A stretch of DNA of 10,616 bases from UBA4615 sp035628395 (GCA_035628395.1 DASPJX010000189.1:1-10616); one strand, 5' to 3'. Positions 1-7,886 are shown, numbered from the stretch's first letter. Notes: a model not told the origin generated them from the sequence alone. Numbers and translations are program-made.

Positions 1-2267
1 GTGCCGATCTGGAACTGGAAGCGCTGCGTGCGGTCGCCCGGCTCCTTGTCCAGCGGGTAGCCGAACGAGAGCTTCAGCGGCCCGAGCGGCGACAGCCAGT
101 TCAGGCCGAAGCCGAACGACGCCCGCAGGTTCCCGAGGTCGGGCGTGTCGGCGTACACGTTGCCGACGTCGAGGAAGGTGAACAGGCGCACCGACTGGTC
201 GTTGCCCGAGCCCGGCAGCGGGAACAGGAACTCGCTGCTCGCGACGAAGCGCGAGCGACCGCCGCGCGGGAAGCCGTCGGCGTCGCGCGGCCCGAGGCTC
301 GCCGCCTCGAAGCCCCGCACCGAGCCGATGCCGCCGGCGAAGTAGTTCTTGAAGATCGGGTACGGCTGGTCGGACAGCGCCCAGCCCTGCGAGATCTGGG
401 CCTGCAGCCCGAAGGTGTAGTCCTTGGTCAGCGGCCGGTACCACTGCGTCTGGAAGTCGGCCCGCGTGTAGCGCAGGTCGCCCACCGGCAGCGTGAACTC
501 GACGTTGCCGCCCAGGTACAGGCCGCGGGTCGGCGTGATCGGGCTGTCGCGACCGTCGCGCAGCCAGCCGATGTTGCCGAGCGCGGCCCAGCTCGACTCG
601 CCGAACGCCGACACGTACTCGGCGAACCGGATCGGCGGGCGCGCGCCGAGCGACAGCTTGTTGGCCTCCAGCGTGAGGCCCGCGCTCACGCGGTCGACCT
701 CGGTGTACGGCACCCCGAAGCGCAGGCCGATGCCCTCGGTCTGCAGTCGGTAGTCGCCCAGCCCGAGCTGGTCGGCGTTGAAGCGGCGGCTGTACAGGTC
801 GAAGCTGCGCGAGATCCCGTCGGCGGTGTAGTACGGATCGGTGCTGCGGATGTCGATCGTGCGCTGCGTCTGGCCGGTGTTGACGTTCAGGCCGAGCGAC
901 TTGCCGGTGCCGAGGAAGTTCTGCTGGTTGACCGAGGTGGTGACGATGAAGCGGTCGGTGCTCGAGAAGCCCACGCCGATCAGGAACGAGCCGGTCGAGC
1001 GCTCGGTCACCTTGACCGTCAGGTCGACCTGGTCGGGCGCGTCGGGCACCGGCACGGTGTCGATGGTGACGTCGGTGAAGTAGCCGAGACGCGTGAGCCG
1101 CTCGCGCGACAGCCGGATCTTGTCGGTGTCGTACCAGGCGCTCTCGAACTGCCGCAGCTCGCGGCGCACGACCTCGTCGCGGCTGCGCGCGTTGCCCGAG
1201 ATGTTGATGCGGCGCACGTAGGCGCGGCGGCCCGGATCGACGACGACGTTGAACGCGACGGTGCGCTTCTCGCGGTCGACCTCGGGGATCGCGTTGACGT
1301 TGGCGAACGCGTAGCCGATCGAGCCGTAGAGCTCGGTCATCGCGCGGGTCGACTCGCTCAGCCGCTGGCCGTTGAACACCTCGCCCGGGCGCACGAGCAT
1401 CAGCCGGTCGAGCTCGGCGTCGCGCCCGAGCGTGGTGCCGCCGAAGCGGAAGCCGCTCACCGTGTAGCGCTCGCCCTCGTTGACGCTGATCGTGACGTAG
1501 ACGCCCTCGCGGTCGGGGTCGATCGACACCTGGGTCGCCTCGACCGAGAACTCGAGGTAGCCGCGGTTCAGGTAGAACGAGCGCAGCCGCTCGAGGTCGC
1601 CGGAGAGCTTCTCGCGCGCGTACTGGTCGCTCTTCGTGTACCAGGACAGCCAGGTGGGCGTCGACAGCGCGAACTGGTCGATCAGCGTGCTCTCGGGGAA
1701 CGCCTTGTTGCCGACGATCCGGATCTGCGTGATCCGCGCGTCGCCGCCCTCCTCGATCGCCATCGACACCGCGACGCGGTTGCGCTCGAGCGGGGTGACG
1801 GTGGACGTGACCCGCGCCGCGTACTTGCCGCGCGCGAGGTACTGGCGCTTGACCTCCTGCTCCGCGCGCTCGAGGAGCGCCCGGTCGAAGATCCGCGATT
1901 CGGCGAGTCCGAGCTCGCGCAGCGCCTTGGTCAGGTTCTCGCCGCTGATGTCCTTCGAGCCGCTGACCTCCACCGACGCGATCGACGGCCGCTCCTCGAG
2001 GTAGACGACCAGCACGTCGCCCTCGACCTCGAGGCGCACGTCGTTGAACAGGCCGGTCGCGTAGAGCGTGCGGATCGCCGCGGCGGCGCGGTCGTCGTCC
2101 AGCCGCTCGCCGACCTTCACCGGCAGGTAGCCGAACACCGTCCCGGGGTCGATGCGCTGCACGCCGACGAGCCGGATGTCGCGAACGGTGAAGGGATCGA
2201 ACGCCCACGCAAGAGGCACCAGCATGCTCGCGGCGAGCGCGAACACGGTTTTCGCGAATGGACGCAT
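1..2267 (-). CDS. bamA: Outer membrane protein assembly factor BamA (3' end cut by window edge)
   Basis: BamA is the central beta-barrel of the BAM complex and folds and inserts outer-membrane proteins. My reading of the minus strand gives 755 complete codons plus two bases (AC, a Thr) and no internal stop. A signal peptide covers residues 1-22, with likely cleavage after Ala-Trp-Ala and before FDPF. Five POTRA repeats should occupy roughly residues 23-420, with the 16-strand barrel after them (boundaries by analogy with E. coli). The conserved barrel-loop motif VRGF lies at residues 650-653. The reading ends in RFQFQIGT, the family's C-terminal beta-signal, so only about two or three residues and the stop are missing. 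The ATG at 2267 is preceded by GGGAG four bases away, 37 nt after the rseP stop. In relatives skp/ompH and lpxD follow; they would lie outside this window. Identity is secure. Confidence 0.96.
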   Translation of the reverse strand, partial: MRPFAKTVFALAASMLVPLAWAFDPFTVRDIRLVGVQRIDPGTVFGYLPVKVGERLDDDRAAAAIRTLYATGLFNDVRLEVEGDVLVVYLEERPSIASVEVSGSKDISGENLTKALRELGLAESRIFDRALLERAEQEVKRQYLARGKYAARVTSTVTPLERNRVAVSMAIEEGGDARITQIRIVGNKAFPESTLIDQFALSTPTWLSWYTKSDQYAREKLSGDLERLRSFYLNRGYLEFSVEATQVSIDPDREGVYVTISVNEGERYTVSGFRFGGTTLGRDAELDRLMLVRPGEVFNGQRLSESTRAMTELYGSIGYAFANVNAIPEVDREKRTVAFNVVVDPGRRAYVRRINISGNARSRDEVVRRELRQFESAWYDTDKIRLSRERLTRLGYFTDVTIDTVPVPDAPDQVDLTVKVTERSTGSFLIGVGFSSTDRFIVTTSVNQQNFLGTGKSLGLNVNTGQTQRTIDIRSTDPYYTADGISRSFDLYSRRFNADQLGLGDYRLQTEGIGLRFGVPYTEVDRVSAGLTLEANKLSLGARPPIRFAEYVSAFGESSWAALGNIGWLRDGRDSPITPTRGLYLGGNVEFTLPVGDLRYTRADFQTQWYRPLTKDYTFGLQAQISQGWALSDQPYPIFKNYFAGGIGSVRGFEAASLGPRDADGFPRGGRSRFVASSEFLFPLPGSGNDQSVRLFTFLDVGNVYADTPDLGNLRASFGFGLNWLSPLGPLKLSFGYPLDKEPGDRTQRFQFQIG

Positions 2268-2274
2268 GGAACTC

Positions 2275-2299
2275 CCGGTTGGCCGGCGGGCCGAACCGG
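2275..2299 (-). promoter_or_regulatory. Hairpin in the rseP-bamA gap, overlapping the bamA Shine-Dalgarno
   Basis: On the minus strand, CCGGTT plus GGCC pairs with GGCC plus AACCGG around a CGCC loop, with a single bulged C at 2293. This gives a 10-bp stem. The last two bases of the 3' arm are the first two G's of the GGGAG ribosome-binding site of bamA (2272-2276). No T-tract follows, so a classical terminator is unlikely. A role in translation control or RNA processing is inference only. Confidence 0.45.
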
Positions 2300-2304
2300 A
2301 AGGG

Positions 2305-3657
2305 TCACCCGCCGAACAGCCTGCTCAGGTCGTTGAAGAGGGCCACGACCATCATCCCGACGATGGCGGCGAGCCCTGCCTTCTGAGTGATCTGCATGAA
2401 CCGCTCCGACAGCGGCCGGCCCTTGATCGCCTCGAGGCCGTAATATACCAAATGGCCCCCGTCGAGGACCGGGACGGGGAGCAGGTTCAGCACCCCCAGG
2501 GAGACGCTGATCAGCGCGAGGAACGCGACGTACGCCACCCAGCCGACCTTCGCGGACTGGCCCGCGTAGTCGGCGATCGCGACGGGTCCGCTGAGGTTCT
2601 TCCACGACAGCTCGCCGACCACCATCTTGCCGAGCATGCGCAGCGAGAACCACGACATGTCCCAGGTCTGGCGCGCGCCGTAGGCGATCGCCTCCAGCGG
2701 CCCGTGCTCGACGCGGACCATCTCGACCCGGTTCTGCAGCGCCGCGCCGATCCGCCCGACCCAGCGGCCGCCGTCCTCGGCGCGCTCCGAGCGCTGCGCC
2801 TGCGGCACCACCGCGATCCGCTGCTCGACGCCGGCGCGCCGCACGAGGAGCGCCACCTCGCGGCCCGGCGACTCGCGCAGCACGTCGATCAGGTCGGAGG
2901 CGCGCCGCACCGGGCGGCCGTCCACCGCGACCACCTCGTCGCCCGCGAGCAGGCCCGCCTGCGCGCCGGAGCCGTCGGGCGTCACCGAGCCGATCGCGAC
3001 CGCGCCCGGCTGCAGGTCGAGGCCGAGGATCCGCAGGAAGTCCTTCTCGATCTCGCCGCTCTGCAGCCCCGCGGTGTCGAGCGGCAGCTCGATCGGCGCG
3101 CCGTCGCGCAGCACCGTGAGGCGCGCCGGCCGGCGCTCGACGACCGGATCGATCAGGCGCAGGCGCATCTCGGACAGCGAGCGCACCGGCGTCCCGTCGA
3201 CCGCGACCACCCGGTCGCCCGCGCGCAGTCCGGCGACCGCGGCCTGCGTCGAGGCCGGCGGCTCGGCGATCACCGCCGCGGGCTCCTCGGTGCCGGCGAT
3301 GCCGAGCGCCGCGTACAGCGCGATCGCGAGCAGGAAGTTGGCCAGCGGGCCGGCCACGACGATCGCCGAGCGGCGCGCGAGGCTCTGGCGGTTGAACGCC
3401 CGGTGCGCGTCGGCCGGCGGCACCGAGCCCGGCTCCTCGCGCTCGTCGAGCATCTTCACGTAGCCGCCGAGCGGGATCGGCGAGATCGACCACTCGGTGC
3501 GGTCGGGGCCGACCGTCCAGCGCAGCAGCGGCTTGCCGAAGCCGATCGAGAAGCGCAGCACCTTCACGCCGCACCAGCGCGCCACCGAGTAGTGGCCGAG
3601 CTCGTGGACGAAGATCAGCAGCGCGAGCGCGAACAGGAACGCGAGGAGGGTCGTCAT
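2305..3657 (-). CDS. rseP: RseP, site-2 intramembrane zinc metalloprotease
   Basis: RseP cleaves the anti-sigma factor RseA inside the membrane after DegS has cut it, releasing sigma-E; it also trims remnant signal peptides. The 450-residue product equals the E. coli length. HELGH at 18-22 gives zinc ligands His18 and His22 and catalytic Glu19 within the first membrane segment. The third ligand is Asp399 in the LDGG motif, with Asn391 upstream in NLLPVPVLDGG. Two PDZ domains (about 123-205 and 215-300) carry GLRAGDRVVAVDG and AGLLAGDEVVAVDG. Further membrane segments lie near 98-121, 370-394 and 425-442, and the membrane-associated GYVKM strand is at 65-69. The ATG overlaps the dxr stop as ATGA, with GGAG eight bases upstream, so translation is probably coupled. 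Near the 3' end, codons 402-405 are unusually AT-rich (see findings). Confidence 0.96.
   Translation of the reverse strand: MTTLLAFLFALALLIFVHELGHYSVARWCGVKVLRFSIGFGKPLLRWTVGPDRTEWSISPIPLGGYVKMLDEREEPGSVPPADAHRAFNRQSLARRSAIVVAGPLANFLLAIALYAALGIAGTEEPAAVIAEPPASTQAAVAGLRAGDRVVAVDGTPVRSLSEMRLRLIDPVVERRPARLTVLRDGAPIELPLDTAGLQSGEIEKDFLRILGLDLQPGAVAIGSVTPDGSGAQAGLLAGDEVVAVDGRPVRRASDLIDVLRESPGREVALLVRRAGVEQRIAVVPQAQRSERAEDGGRWVGRIGAALQNRVEMVRVEHGPLEAIAYGARQTWDMSWFSLRMLGKMVVGELSWKNLSGPVAIADYAGQSAKVGWVAYVAFLALISVSLGVLNLLPVPVLDGGHLVYYGLEAIKGRPLSERFMQITQKAGLAAIVGMMVVALFNDLSRLFGG
2442..2447 (-). promoter_or_regulatory. Possible -10 element (TATATT) inside the rseP 3' end, upstream of bamA
   Basis: TATATT on the minus strand lies about 175 nt before the bamA start, in the only AT-rich patch I noticed in rseP. 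It arises from codons CAT-TTG-GTA-TAT-TAC (residues 402-406), most of which are rare in this GC3-rich genome. No convincing -35 hexamer sits 16-18 bp upstream. In E. coli a sigma-E promoter for bamA lies within rseP, so an internal promoter is plausible, but this one is speculative. Confidence 0.2.
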
Positions 3658-4826
3658 GCGGCGTGCTCCGCGAGGCGCTCGCGCGCGAGGTCGCGGGCCC
3701 GCGCGTCGAGCGCGAGCACGCCGTCGGTGTCGGCGGGCGCGGCGGCGGCGCCGAGCGCGCCGAGCACCGCCTCGTTGACCCGCGCGATGTCGGTGAAGCG
3801 GATCCGGCCGTCGAGGAACGCGTCGACCGCGATCTCGTTGGCCGCGTTCAGCACGCAGGGCGCGGCCGCGCCGGCGGCGAGCGCCTCGCGCGCGAGGCGC
3901 AGGCACGGGAAGCGCACGGTGTCGGGCCGCTCGAAGTCGAGCCGGCCGTGGGCGGCCAGGTCGAGCATCGGCACGCCGCTGTCGATGCGCTGCGGCCAGG
4001 CCAGCGCATGGGCGATCGGGGTGCGCATGTCGGGATTGCCGAGCTGCGCGAGCATCGAGCCGTCGACGTACTCGACCATCGAGTGGACGATGCTCTGCGG
4101 ATGGATCACGACGTCGAGGCGCTCGGGCGGCATGTCGAACAGGAAGTGCGCCTCGATCAGCTCGAGGCCCTTGTTCATCATCGTCGCGGAATCGACCGAG
4201 ATCTTTCGTCCCATGCTCCAGTTCGGATGGGCGACCGCCTGCTCCGGCGTCACCTCGGCCATCCGCGCCAGGTCCATCGAGCGGAACGGCCCGCCGGAGG
4301 CGGTGAGCACGATCCGGCTGACGCCCGCGCGGCCGCCGCCGGCCGGCAGGCACTGGAAGACCGCGTTGTGCTCGCTGTCGATGGGCAGCACCCGCGCCCC
4401 GCCGGCCTTCACCGCCGCGAGGAACACCGTGCCGGCCATCACGATGGCCTCCTTGTTGGCGAGCAGGATCGTCTTGCCGGCGCGCGCCGCGGCGAGCGTC
4501 GGGCCGAGCCCCGCGGCGCCGACGATCGCCGCCATCACCAGGTCGGTCTCGCGGGCGGCGGCCACCTCGGCCGCGGCGTCGTCGCCGTCGAGCACCTCGG
4601 TGCGCGAGCCGGCCGCCGCGAGCGCCGCGCGCAGCTCGGCCGCGGCCTGCGGCTCGGACAGCACCGCGTAGGCGGGCTCGTGGGCGAGGCACTGCTCGAG
4701 CAGGCGGCGGTGGCTGCGGCGCGCGGTCAGCGCGAACACGCGGTAGCGCTCGGGATGCCGGCCGACGACGTCGAGCGTGCTCTCGCCGATCGAGCCGGTG
4801 GCGCCCAGGATCGTGATCCGCTGCAT
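3654..4826 (-). CDS. dxr: 1-deoxy-D-xylulose 5-phosphate reductoisomerase
   Basis: Dxr (IspC) converts DXP to 2-C-methyl-D-erythritol 4-phosphate with NADPH and a divalent metal, the committed step of the MEP isoprenoid pathway in the cytosol. The 390-residue product is close to the roughly 400 typical of the family. Visible motifs: the NADPH-binding loop GATGSIG at 8-14; LLANKE with Lys125 and Glu126; metal ligands Asp150 and Glu152 in DSEHNA; the flexible lid PNWSMG at 201-206; KISVDSATMMNKGLELIEA with Asn218, Lys219 and third metal ligand Glu222; and HPQSIVHSMVEY at about 242-253. All key residues are present, so the enzyme should be active. The gene starts seven bases after the cdsA stop and overlaps rseP by four bases. 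The Shine-Dalgarno is weak, consistent with coupling to cdsA. Its product feeds farnesyl and isopentenyl diphosphate to UppS, encoded two genes upstream. Confidence 0.97.
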   Translation of the reverse strand: MQRITILGATGSIGESTLDVVGRHPERYRVFALTARRSHRRLLEQCLAHEPAYAVLSEPQAAAELRAALAAAGSRTEVLDGDDAAAEVAAARETDLVMAAIVGAAGLGPTLAAARAGKTILLANKEAIVMAGTVFLAAVKAGGARVLPIDSEHNAVFQCLPAGGGRAGVSRIVLTASGGPFRSMDLARMAEVTPEQAVAHPNWSMGRKISVDSATMMNKGLELIEAHFLFDMPPERLDVVIHPQSIVHSMVEYVDGSMLAQLGNPDMRTPIAHALAWPQRIDSGVPMLDLAAHGRLDFERPDTVRFPCLRLAREALAAGAAAPCVLNAANEIAVDAFLDGRIRFTDIARVNEAVLGALGAAAAPADTDGVLALDARARDLARERLAEHAA

Positions 4827-4833
4827 CGACCGA

Positions 4834-5664
4834 TTATCGCAGGACTTGCAGCAGCAGCAGGCAGCCGGGCATCGTCGGGATCAGGGCGTCGATCCGGTCG
4901 AGGACCCCGCCGTGGCCCGGCAGGATCCGGCCGCTGTCCTTCGCGCCGGCCTGGCGCTTGAGCAGCGACTCGTAGAGGTCGCCGACGACGCTGAGCCCGG
5001 CGACCGCGGCGAGCACCAGCGCCGCCGCGAGCCAGCCGGCGCGCGCCGCGATCCATCCCGGGAACAGCGACTCGGGCGTCGGCACCGCCGCGACGACGAG
5101 CGCGGCCGCCGCGAGCACCGCGATCACGCCGCCGGCGACGCCCTCCCAGGTCTTGCCGGGGCTGATGCGCGGCGCGAGCCGGCGTCGGCCGAAGGTGCGT
5201 CCCGCGAAGTACGCGCCGACGTCGGCGAGCCAGACGATCGCCATCGCGGACACCAGCATCGCCGCGCCCGCGAGCCGCAGCTCGTAGAGCGCGATCCAGC
5301 ACGCGGCGAGCACCAGCGGCCCGATCGCCCAGCCCGGGCCCACGGTGCGCGCCCGCGCGAGCGACAGCGTCCCGATCGACACCCAGAACGCGAGGCTGAC
5401 CGCCGCGACGATGCCGACCGCCGGCGGCACCGCGTCGGCCGCGTGGCCGGTGCGCCAGCCGACGTACGCCGCGCCCGCCGCCGCGAGCCCGGCCCCGAGC
5501 GCCCATCCGCCGCGCGAGGAGCCGAGCAGCTTGCCCCACTCGTGGCCGGCGACCGCGAGCAGCGCGAGCGACACCAGGCCCCAGACCCAGGGGCGCGCCA
5601 GGACGATCGACGGCACGAGCACCGCGAGCAGGATCGCCGCCGTCGCCACGCGCTGTCGGAGCAT
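4834..5664 (-). CDS. cdsA: Phosphatidate cytidylyltransferase (CDP-diglyceride synthase)
   Basis: CdsA makes CDP-diacylglycerol from phosphatidate and CTP in the inner membrane, the branch point for phosphatidylethanolamine, phosphatidylglycerol and cardiolipin. The 276-residue protein is almost wholly hydrophobic, with several membrane segments from residue 8 onward (for example about 8-40, 54-70, 80-100, 112-150, 176-195 and 211-228). The family signature is intact at 234-259: S-x2-KR, then Lys242-Asp243, then PGHGGVLDRID. Asp148 in WLADVGAYFAGR and Asp229 in VVGDLYES are the other conserved acidic residues. I chose the ATG at 5664 because it gives the usual N-terminus, MLRQRV followed by a hydrophobic segment; the frame stays open upstream only by running through uppS. 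It lies 14 nt after the uppS stop and 7 nt before dxr. The Shine-Dalgarno is weak. Confidence 0.95.
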   Translation of the reverse strand: MLRQRVATAAILLAVLVPSIVLARPWVWGLVSLALLAVAGHEWGKLLGSSRGGWALGAGLAAAGAAYVGWRTGHAADAVPPAVGIVAAVSLAFWVSIGTLSLARARTVGPGWAIGPLVLAACWIALYELRLAGAAMLVSAMAIVWLADVGAYFAGRTFGRRRLAPRISPGKTWEGVAGGVIAVLAAAALVVAAVPTPESLFPGWIAARAGWLAAALVLAAVAGLSVVGDLYESLLKRQAGAKDSGRILPGHGGVLDRIDALIPTMPGCLLLLQVLR

Positions 5665-5678
5665 GGCCGGCGGGGCGC

Positions 5679-6467
5679 TCAGGTCCCGGGGGCCTCGGCC
5701 GCCGCGGCGACCGGCCCGGCCAGCTGCGCGCTGGTGCGGCCGAAGCGCCGCTCGCGGGCGCGGAAGGACTCGAACGCGCGCTCGAGTTCGGCGGCGCCGA
5801 AGTCCGGCCAGTAGGCGTCGGTGAAGTACAGCTCGGTGTACGCGAGCTGCCACATCATGAAGTTGCTGATCCGCTGCTCGCCGCCGGTGCGGATGAAGAG
5901 GTCGGGCTCCGGCGCGTGGTGCATCGCGAGGAACGGCGTCAGGTCCGACTCCTCGATGCGCGCCGGGTCGGCCGCGAGCTCGGGGCGCGCGGCGAGCATC
6001 GCGCGGGTGGCCTGCAGCACGTCCCAGCGTCCGCCGTAGTTCGCGCAGACGGTGAGCGTCATCCGCCCGTTCTGGGCGGTGCGCTGCTGCGCCTGGCGGA
6101 TCAGCGTCTGCAGCCGCGGCTCGAAGGCGCTCGTGTCGCCGACGACCTTCAGTCGGATGCCGTTGGCGCGCAGCTGCGCGACCTCGCGCTCGAGCGCCAT
6201 CACGAACAGGCGCATCAGCAGCGACACCTCGTCGGGCGGGCGGCGCCAGTTCTCGGAGCTGAAGGCGAACAGCGTCAGGTACTCGACGCCGCGCTCGACG
6301 CAGGCCTCGACGGTGGCGCGCACCGCCTCGACGCCCTTCGAGTGGCCGGCGACCCGCGGCAGCCGGCGCTCGGTCGCCCAGCGGCCGTTGCCGTCCATGA
6401 TGATCGCGACGTGGCGCGGCACCGCGCGGACCTCGGGGACGGCCTGGGTCGAGCTGACGTGGGTCAT
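5679..6467 (-). CDS. uppS: Undecaprenyl diphosphate synthase (cis-prenyltransferase)
   Basis: UppS (IspU) condenses eight isopentenyl diphosphates onto farnesyl diphosphate to give C55 undecaprenyl diphosphate, the lipid carrier for peptidoglycan and surface polysaccharide. The 262-residue product is close to E. coli (253). Conserved elements: MDGNGRWA at 24-31 with catalytic Asp25; RVAGHSKG at 38-45 with His42; FSSENWRRP at about 69-77 with Asn73; and RTGGEQRISNF at 193-203, which binds isopentenyl diphosphate through Arg193 and Arg199, followed by Glu212 in YTELYF. A short Ala/Pro-rich tail (about 251-262) is extra and probably unstructured. It lies 43 nt after frr and 14 nt before cdsA. 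No strong Shine-Dalgarno precedes the ATG at 6467, but the N-terminal length before RHVAIIMDGNGRW fits the family. Confidence 0.96.
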   Translation of the reverse strand: MTHVSSTQAVPEVRAVPRHVAIIMDGNGRWATERRLPRVAGHSKGVEAVRATVEACVERGVEYLTLFAFSSENWRRPPDEVSLLMRLFVMALEREVAQLRANGIRLKVVGDTSAFEPRLQTLIRQAQQRTAQNGRMTLTVCANYGGRWDVLQATRAMLAARPELAADPARIEESDLTPFLAMHHAPEPDLFIRTGGEQRISNFMMWQLAYTELYFTDAYWPDFGAAELERAFESFRARERRFGRTSAQLAGPVAAAAEAPGT

Positions 6468-6502
6468 TCGGGATGGAGTCGGGTCGGCCCGGATCGCCTG
6501 GG

Positions 6503-6520
6503 GACGGTCGTCAGACCGTC
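6503..6520 (-). other. Small perfect hairpin with the frr stop codon in its loop
   Basis: The minus strand reads GACGGTC-TGAC-GACCGTC: two perfect 7-base arms around a 4-base loop, and the loop contains the frr TGA stop. No T-run follows, so an intrinsic terminator is unlikely. It may help stabilise or process mRNA at the frr-uppS junction, or may be chance in GC-rich DNA. Confidence 0.3.
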
Positions 6521-7077
6521 ATGATCTCCTGCTCCTTGGCCTGGAGCAGCTTGTCGATCTCGACCACGAAACGGTCCGTCAGCTTCTGGATGTCGTCCTG
6601 CGCGCGCCGCTCCTCGTCCTCGGACACCGCCTTCGCCTTCAGCAGCTCCTTCAGGTGCGTGTTGGCGTCGCGACGCAGGTTGCGGACCGCGACCTTCGCG
6701 TCCTCGCCCTCGCCCTTGACGACCTTCACCAGCTGCTTGCGGCGCTCCTCGGACAGCGGCGGCATCGGCACGCGGATCAGCTCGCCGATCGTCGTCGGGT
6801 TGAGCCCGAGGTCGGACTCGCGGATCGCCTTGTCGATCGCCTGGGCCATCTTCTTCTCCCAGGGCGACACGCCGATCGTGCGCGCGTCGACGAGCGTCAC
6901 GTTCGCCACCTGGCTGATCGGCACCATGCTGCCGTAGTACTCGACCTGCACGTGGTCGAGCAGGCCGGCGTGCGCGCGCCCGGTGCGGACCTTGGCGAGG
7001 CTGGCGGTGAGCGACTCGATCGACTTCTGCATCTTCTGCTCGGTCGACTTGCGGATCTCGGGGATGGTCGTGGCCAT
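6511..7077 (-). CDS. frr: Ribosome recycling factor
   Basis: RRF works with EF-G to split the post-termination ribosome and free mRNA and tRNA. The 188-residue length is near the usual 185-186. It has the expected two-domain pattern: long charged helices of domain I at both ends (about 1-30 and 106-188) flanking the beta domain II (about 31-105). Motifs include KVRTGRAHAGLLD at 29-41, VEYYGSMVPISQVANV at 45-60, PPLSEERRKQLVK at 106-118, and the ribosome-contacting basic patch RNLRRDAN with Arg132, Arg135 and Arg136. The start at 7077 is supported by GGAG six bases upstream and by the standard N-terminus; an in-frame start further upstream would invade pyrH. It sits 14 nt after pyrH, the classical pyrH-frr pair, and 43 nt before uppS. 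Confidence 0.97.
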   Translation of the reverse strand: MATTIPEIRKSTEQKMQKSIESLTASLAKVRTGRAHAGLLDHVQVEYYGSMVPISQVANVTLVDARTIGVSPWEKKMAQAIDKAIRESDLGLNPTTIGELIRVPMPPLSEERRKQLVKVVKGEGEDAKVAVRNLRRDANTHLKELLKAKAVSEDEERRAQDDIQKLTDRFVVEIDKLLQAKEQEIMTV

Positions 7078-7091
7078 GGGGGACTCCGGGG

Positions 7092-7814
7092 TCAGACGTG
7101 CACGAGCGTGCCCTCGTCCTCGCCGAGCAGCACGCGACGCAGCGCGCCTTCCTTGAAGATCGAGAACACCTTGATCGGCAGGCGCTGGTCGCGGCACAGC
7201 GCGAACGCCGTCGCGTCCATCACCTTCAGATCGCGACCGATCGCCTCGTCGAAGCTGATCGTGCGGTAGCGGGTGGCGGTCGGGTCCTTCATCGGATCGG
7301 CACTGTACACCCCGTCGACCTTGGTGGCCTTGAGCACGACCTCCACGCCCATCTCGGCGCCGCGCAGCGCGGCGGCGGTGTCGGTGGTGAAGAACGGATT
7401 GCCGGTGCCGGCCGCGAAGATCACGACCTTGCCTTCCTCGAGGTAGCGCAGCGCCTTCGGCCGGATGTACGGCTCGACGACCTGCTCGATCTTGAGCGCC
7501 GACTGCACGCGCGCCGCGACGCCGACCGCGCGCAGCGCGTCCTGCAGCGCGAGCGCGTTCATCACGGTGGCGAGCATGCCCATGTAGTCGGCGGTCGCGC
7601 GGTCCATGCCGGCGGCGCCGGGCGCCACGCCGCGGAAGATGTTGCCGCCGCCGATCACGACGGCGAGCTCGACGCCCATCGACACCGCGCCGGCGACCTG
7701 CCCCACCATGCCCTCGATCGTGCCGCGGTTGATGCCGTAGGTGTCCTCGCCCATCAGGGCTTCGCCGGACAGCTTCAGCAGGACTCGCTTGTAGGGCCGG
7801 GGCGCTTGGGTCAT
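7092..7814 (-). CDS. pyrH: Uridylate (UMP) kinase
   Basis: PyrH phosphorylates UMP to UDP with ATP in pyrimidine nucleotide synthesis. In bacteria it is a hexamer of the amino-acid-kinase fold, activated by GTP and inhibited by UTP, and it feeds nucleic acid synthesis and UDP-sugars for the cell wall. The 240-residue length is standard. Motifs: LKLSGEAL at 13-20 with Lys14; GGGNIFRG at 55-62 for phosphate binding; DRATADYMGMLATVMNALAL at 71-90; GTGNPFFTTDTAA at 136-148, the UMP-binding segment; and KATKVDGVYSADP at 162-174 near the ATP site. The ATG at 7814 has no strong Shine-Dalgarno. Upstream is the 121-nt hairpin-rich gap after tsf, so this gene may begin a separately controlled transcript segment; downstream it is tightly linked to frr. 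Confidence 0.97.
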   Translation of the reverse strand: MTQAPRPYKRVLLKLSGEALMGEDTYGINRGTIEGMVGQVAGAVSMGVELAVVIGGGNIFRGVAPGAAGMDRATADYMGMLATVMNALALQDALRAVGVAARVQSALKIEQVVEPYIRPKALRYLEEGKVVIFAAGTGNPFFTTDTAAALRGAEMGVEVVLKATKVDGVYSADPMKDPTATRYRTISFDEAIGRDLKVMDATAFALCRDQRLPIKVFSIFKEGALRRVLLGEDEGTLVHV

Positions 7815-7850
7815 CGTCGGCGGGCTCGCGGGTGTCGGGAGATTCGGGAC

Positions 7851-7876
7851 ACGGGCCGGCCGGGAGGCCGGCCCGT
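7851..7876 (-). terminator. GC-rich hairpin 2 in the tsf-pyrH gap (possible attenuator)
   Basis: The minus strand reads ACGGGCCGGCC, loop TCCC, GGCCGGCCCGT: perfect 11-base arms and a 4-base loop. It ends 36 nt before the pyrH start. No T-tract follows on the minus strand (GTCCCGAATC), so intrinsic termination is not assured. Its compact form suits an attenuator, a pause site or an mRNA 3'-end stabiliser. Confidence 0.45.
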
Positions 7877-7886
7877 CGGAGACGAC

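Noticed and set aside
2117..3574. Long minus-strand frames overlapping bamA, rseP, dxr and cdsA in other phases (for example 2117-3574 and 4727-5539)
   Set aside because: Arg/Gly/Ala-rich shadow translations of real genes in the +1 or +2 frame, with no recognisable motif.
2152..4671. An 839-codon open frame on the plus strand, antisense to rseP and dxr
   Set aside because: Its product is a low-complexity mix of Arg, Ala, His, Asp and Gly with no domain, and it lies opposite two well-conserved genes. Very high third-position GC removes stop codons from the other frames, which explains it.
6511..7197. An extended frr start at 7197
   Set aside because: It would add 40 unconserved residues and overlap pyrH. 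The start at 7077 has a good Shine-Dalgarno and the standard N-terminus.
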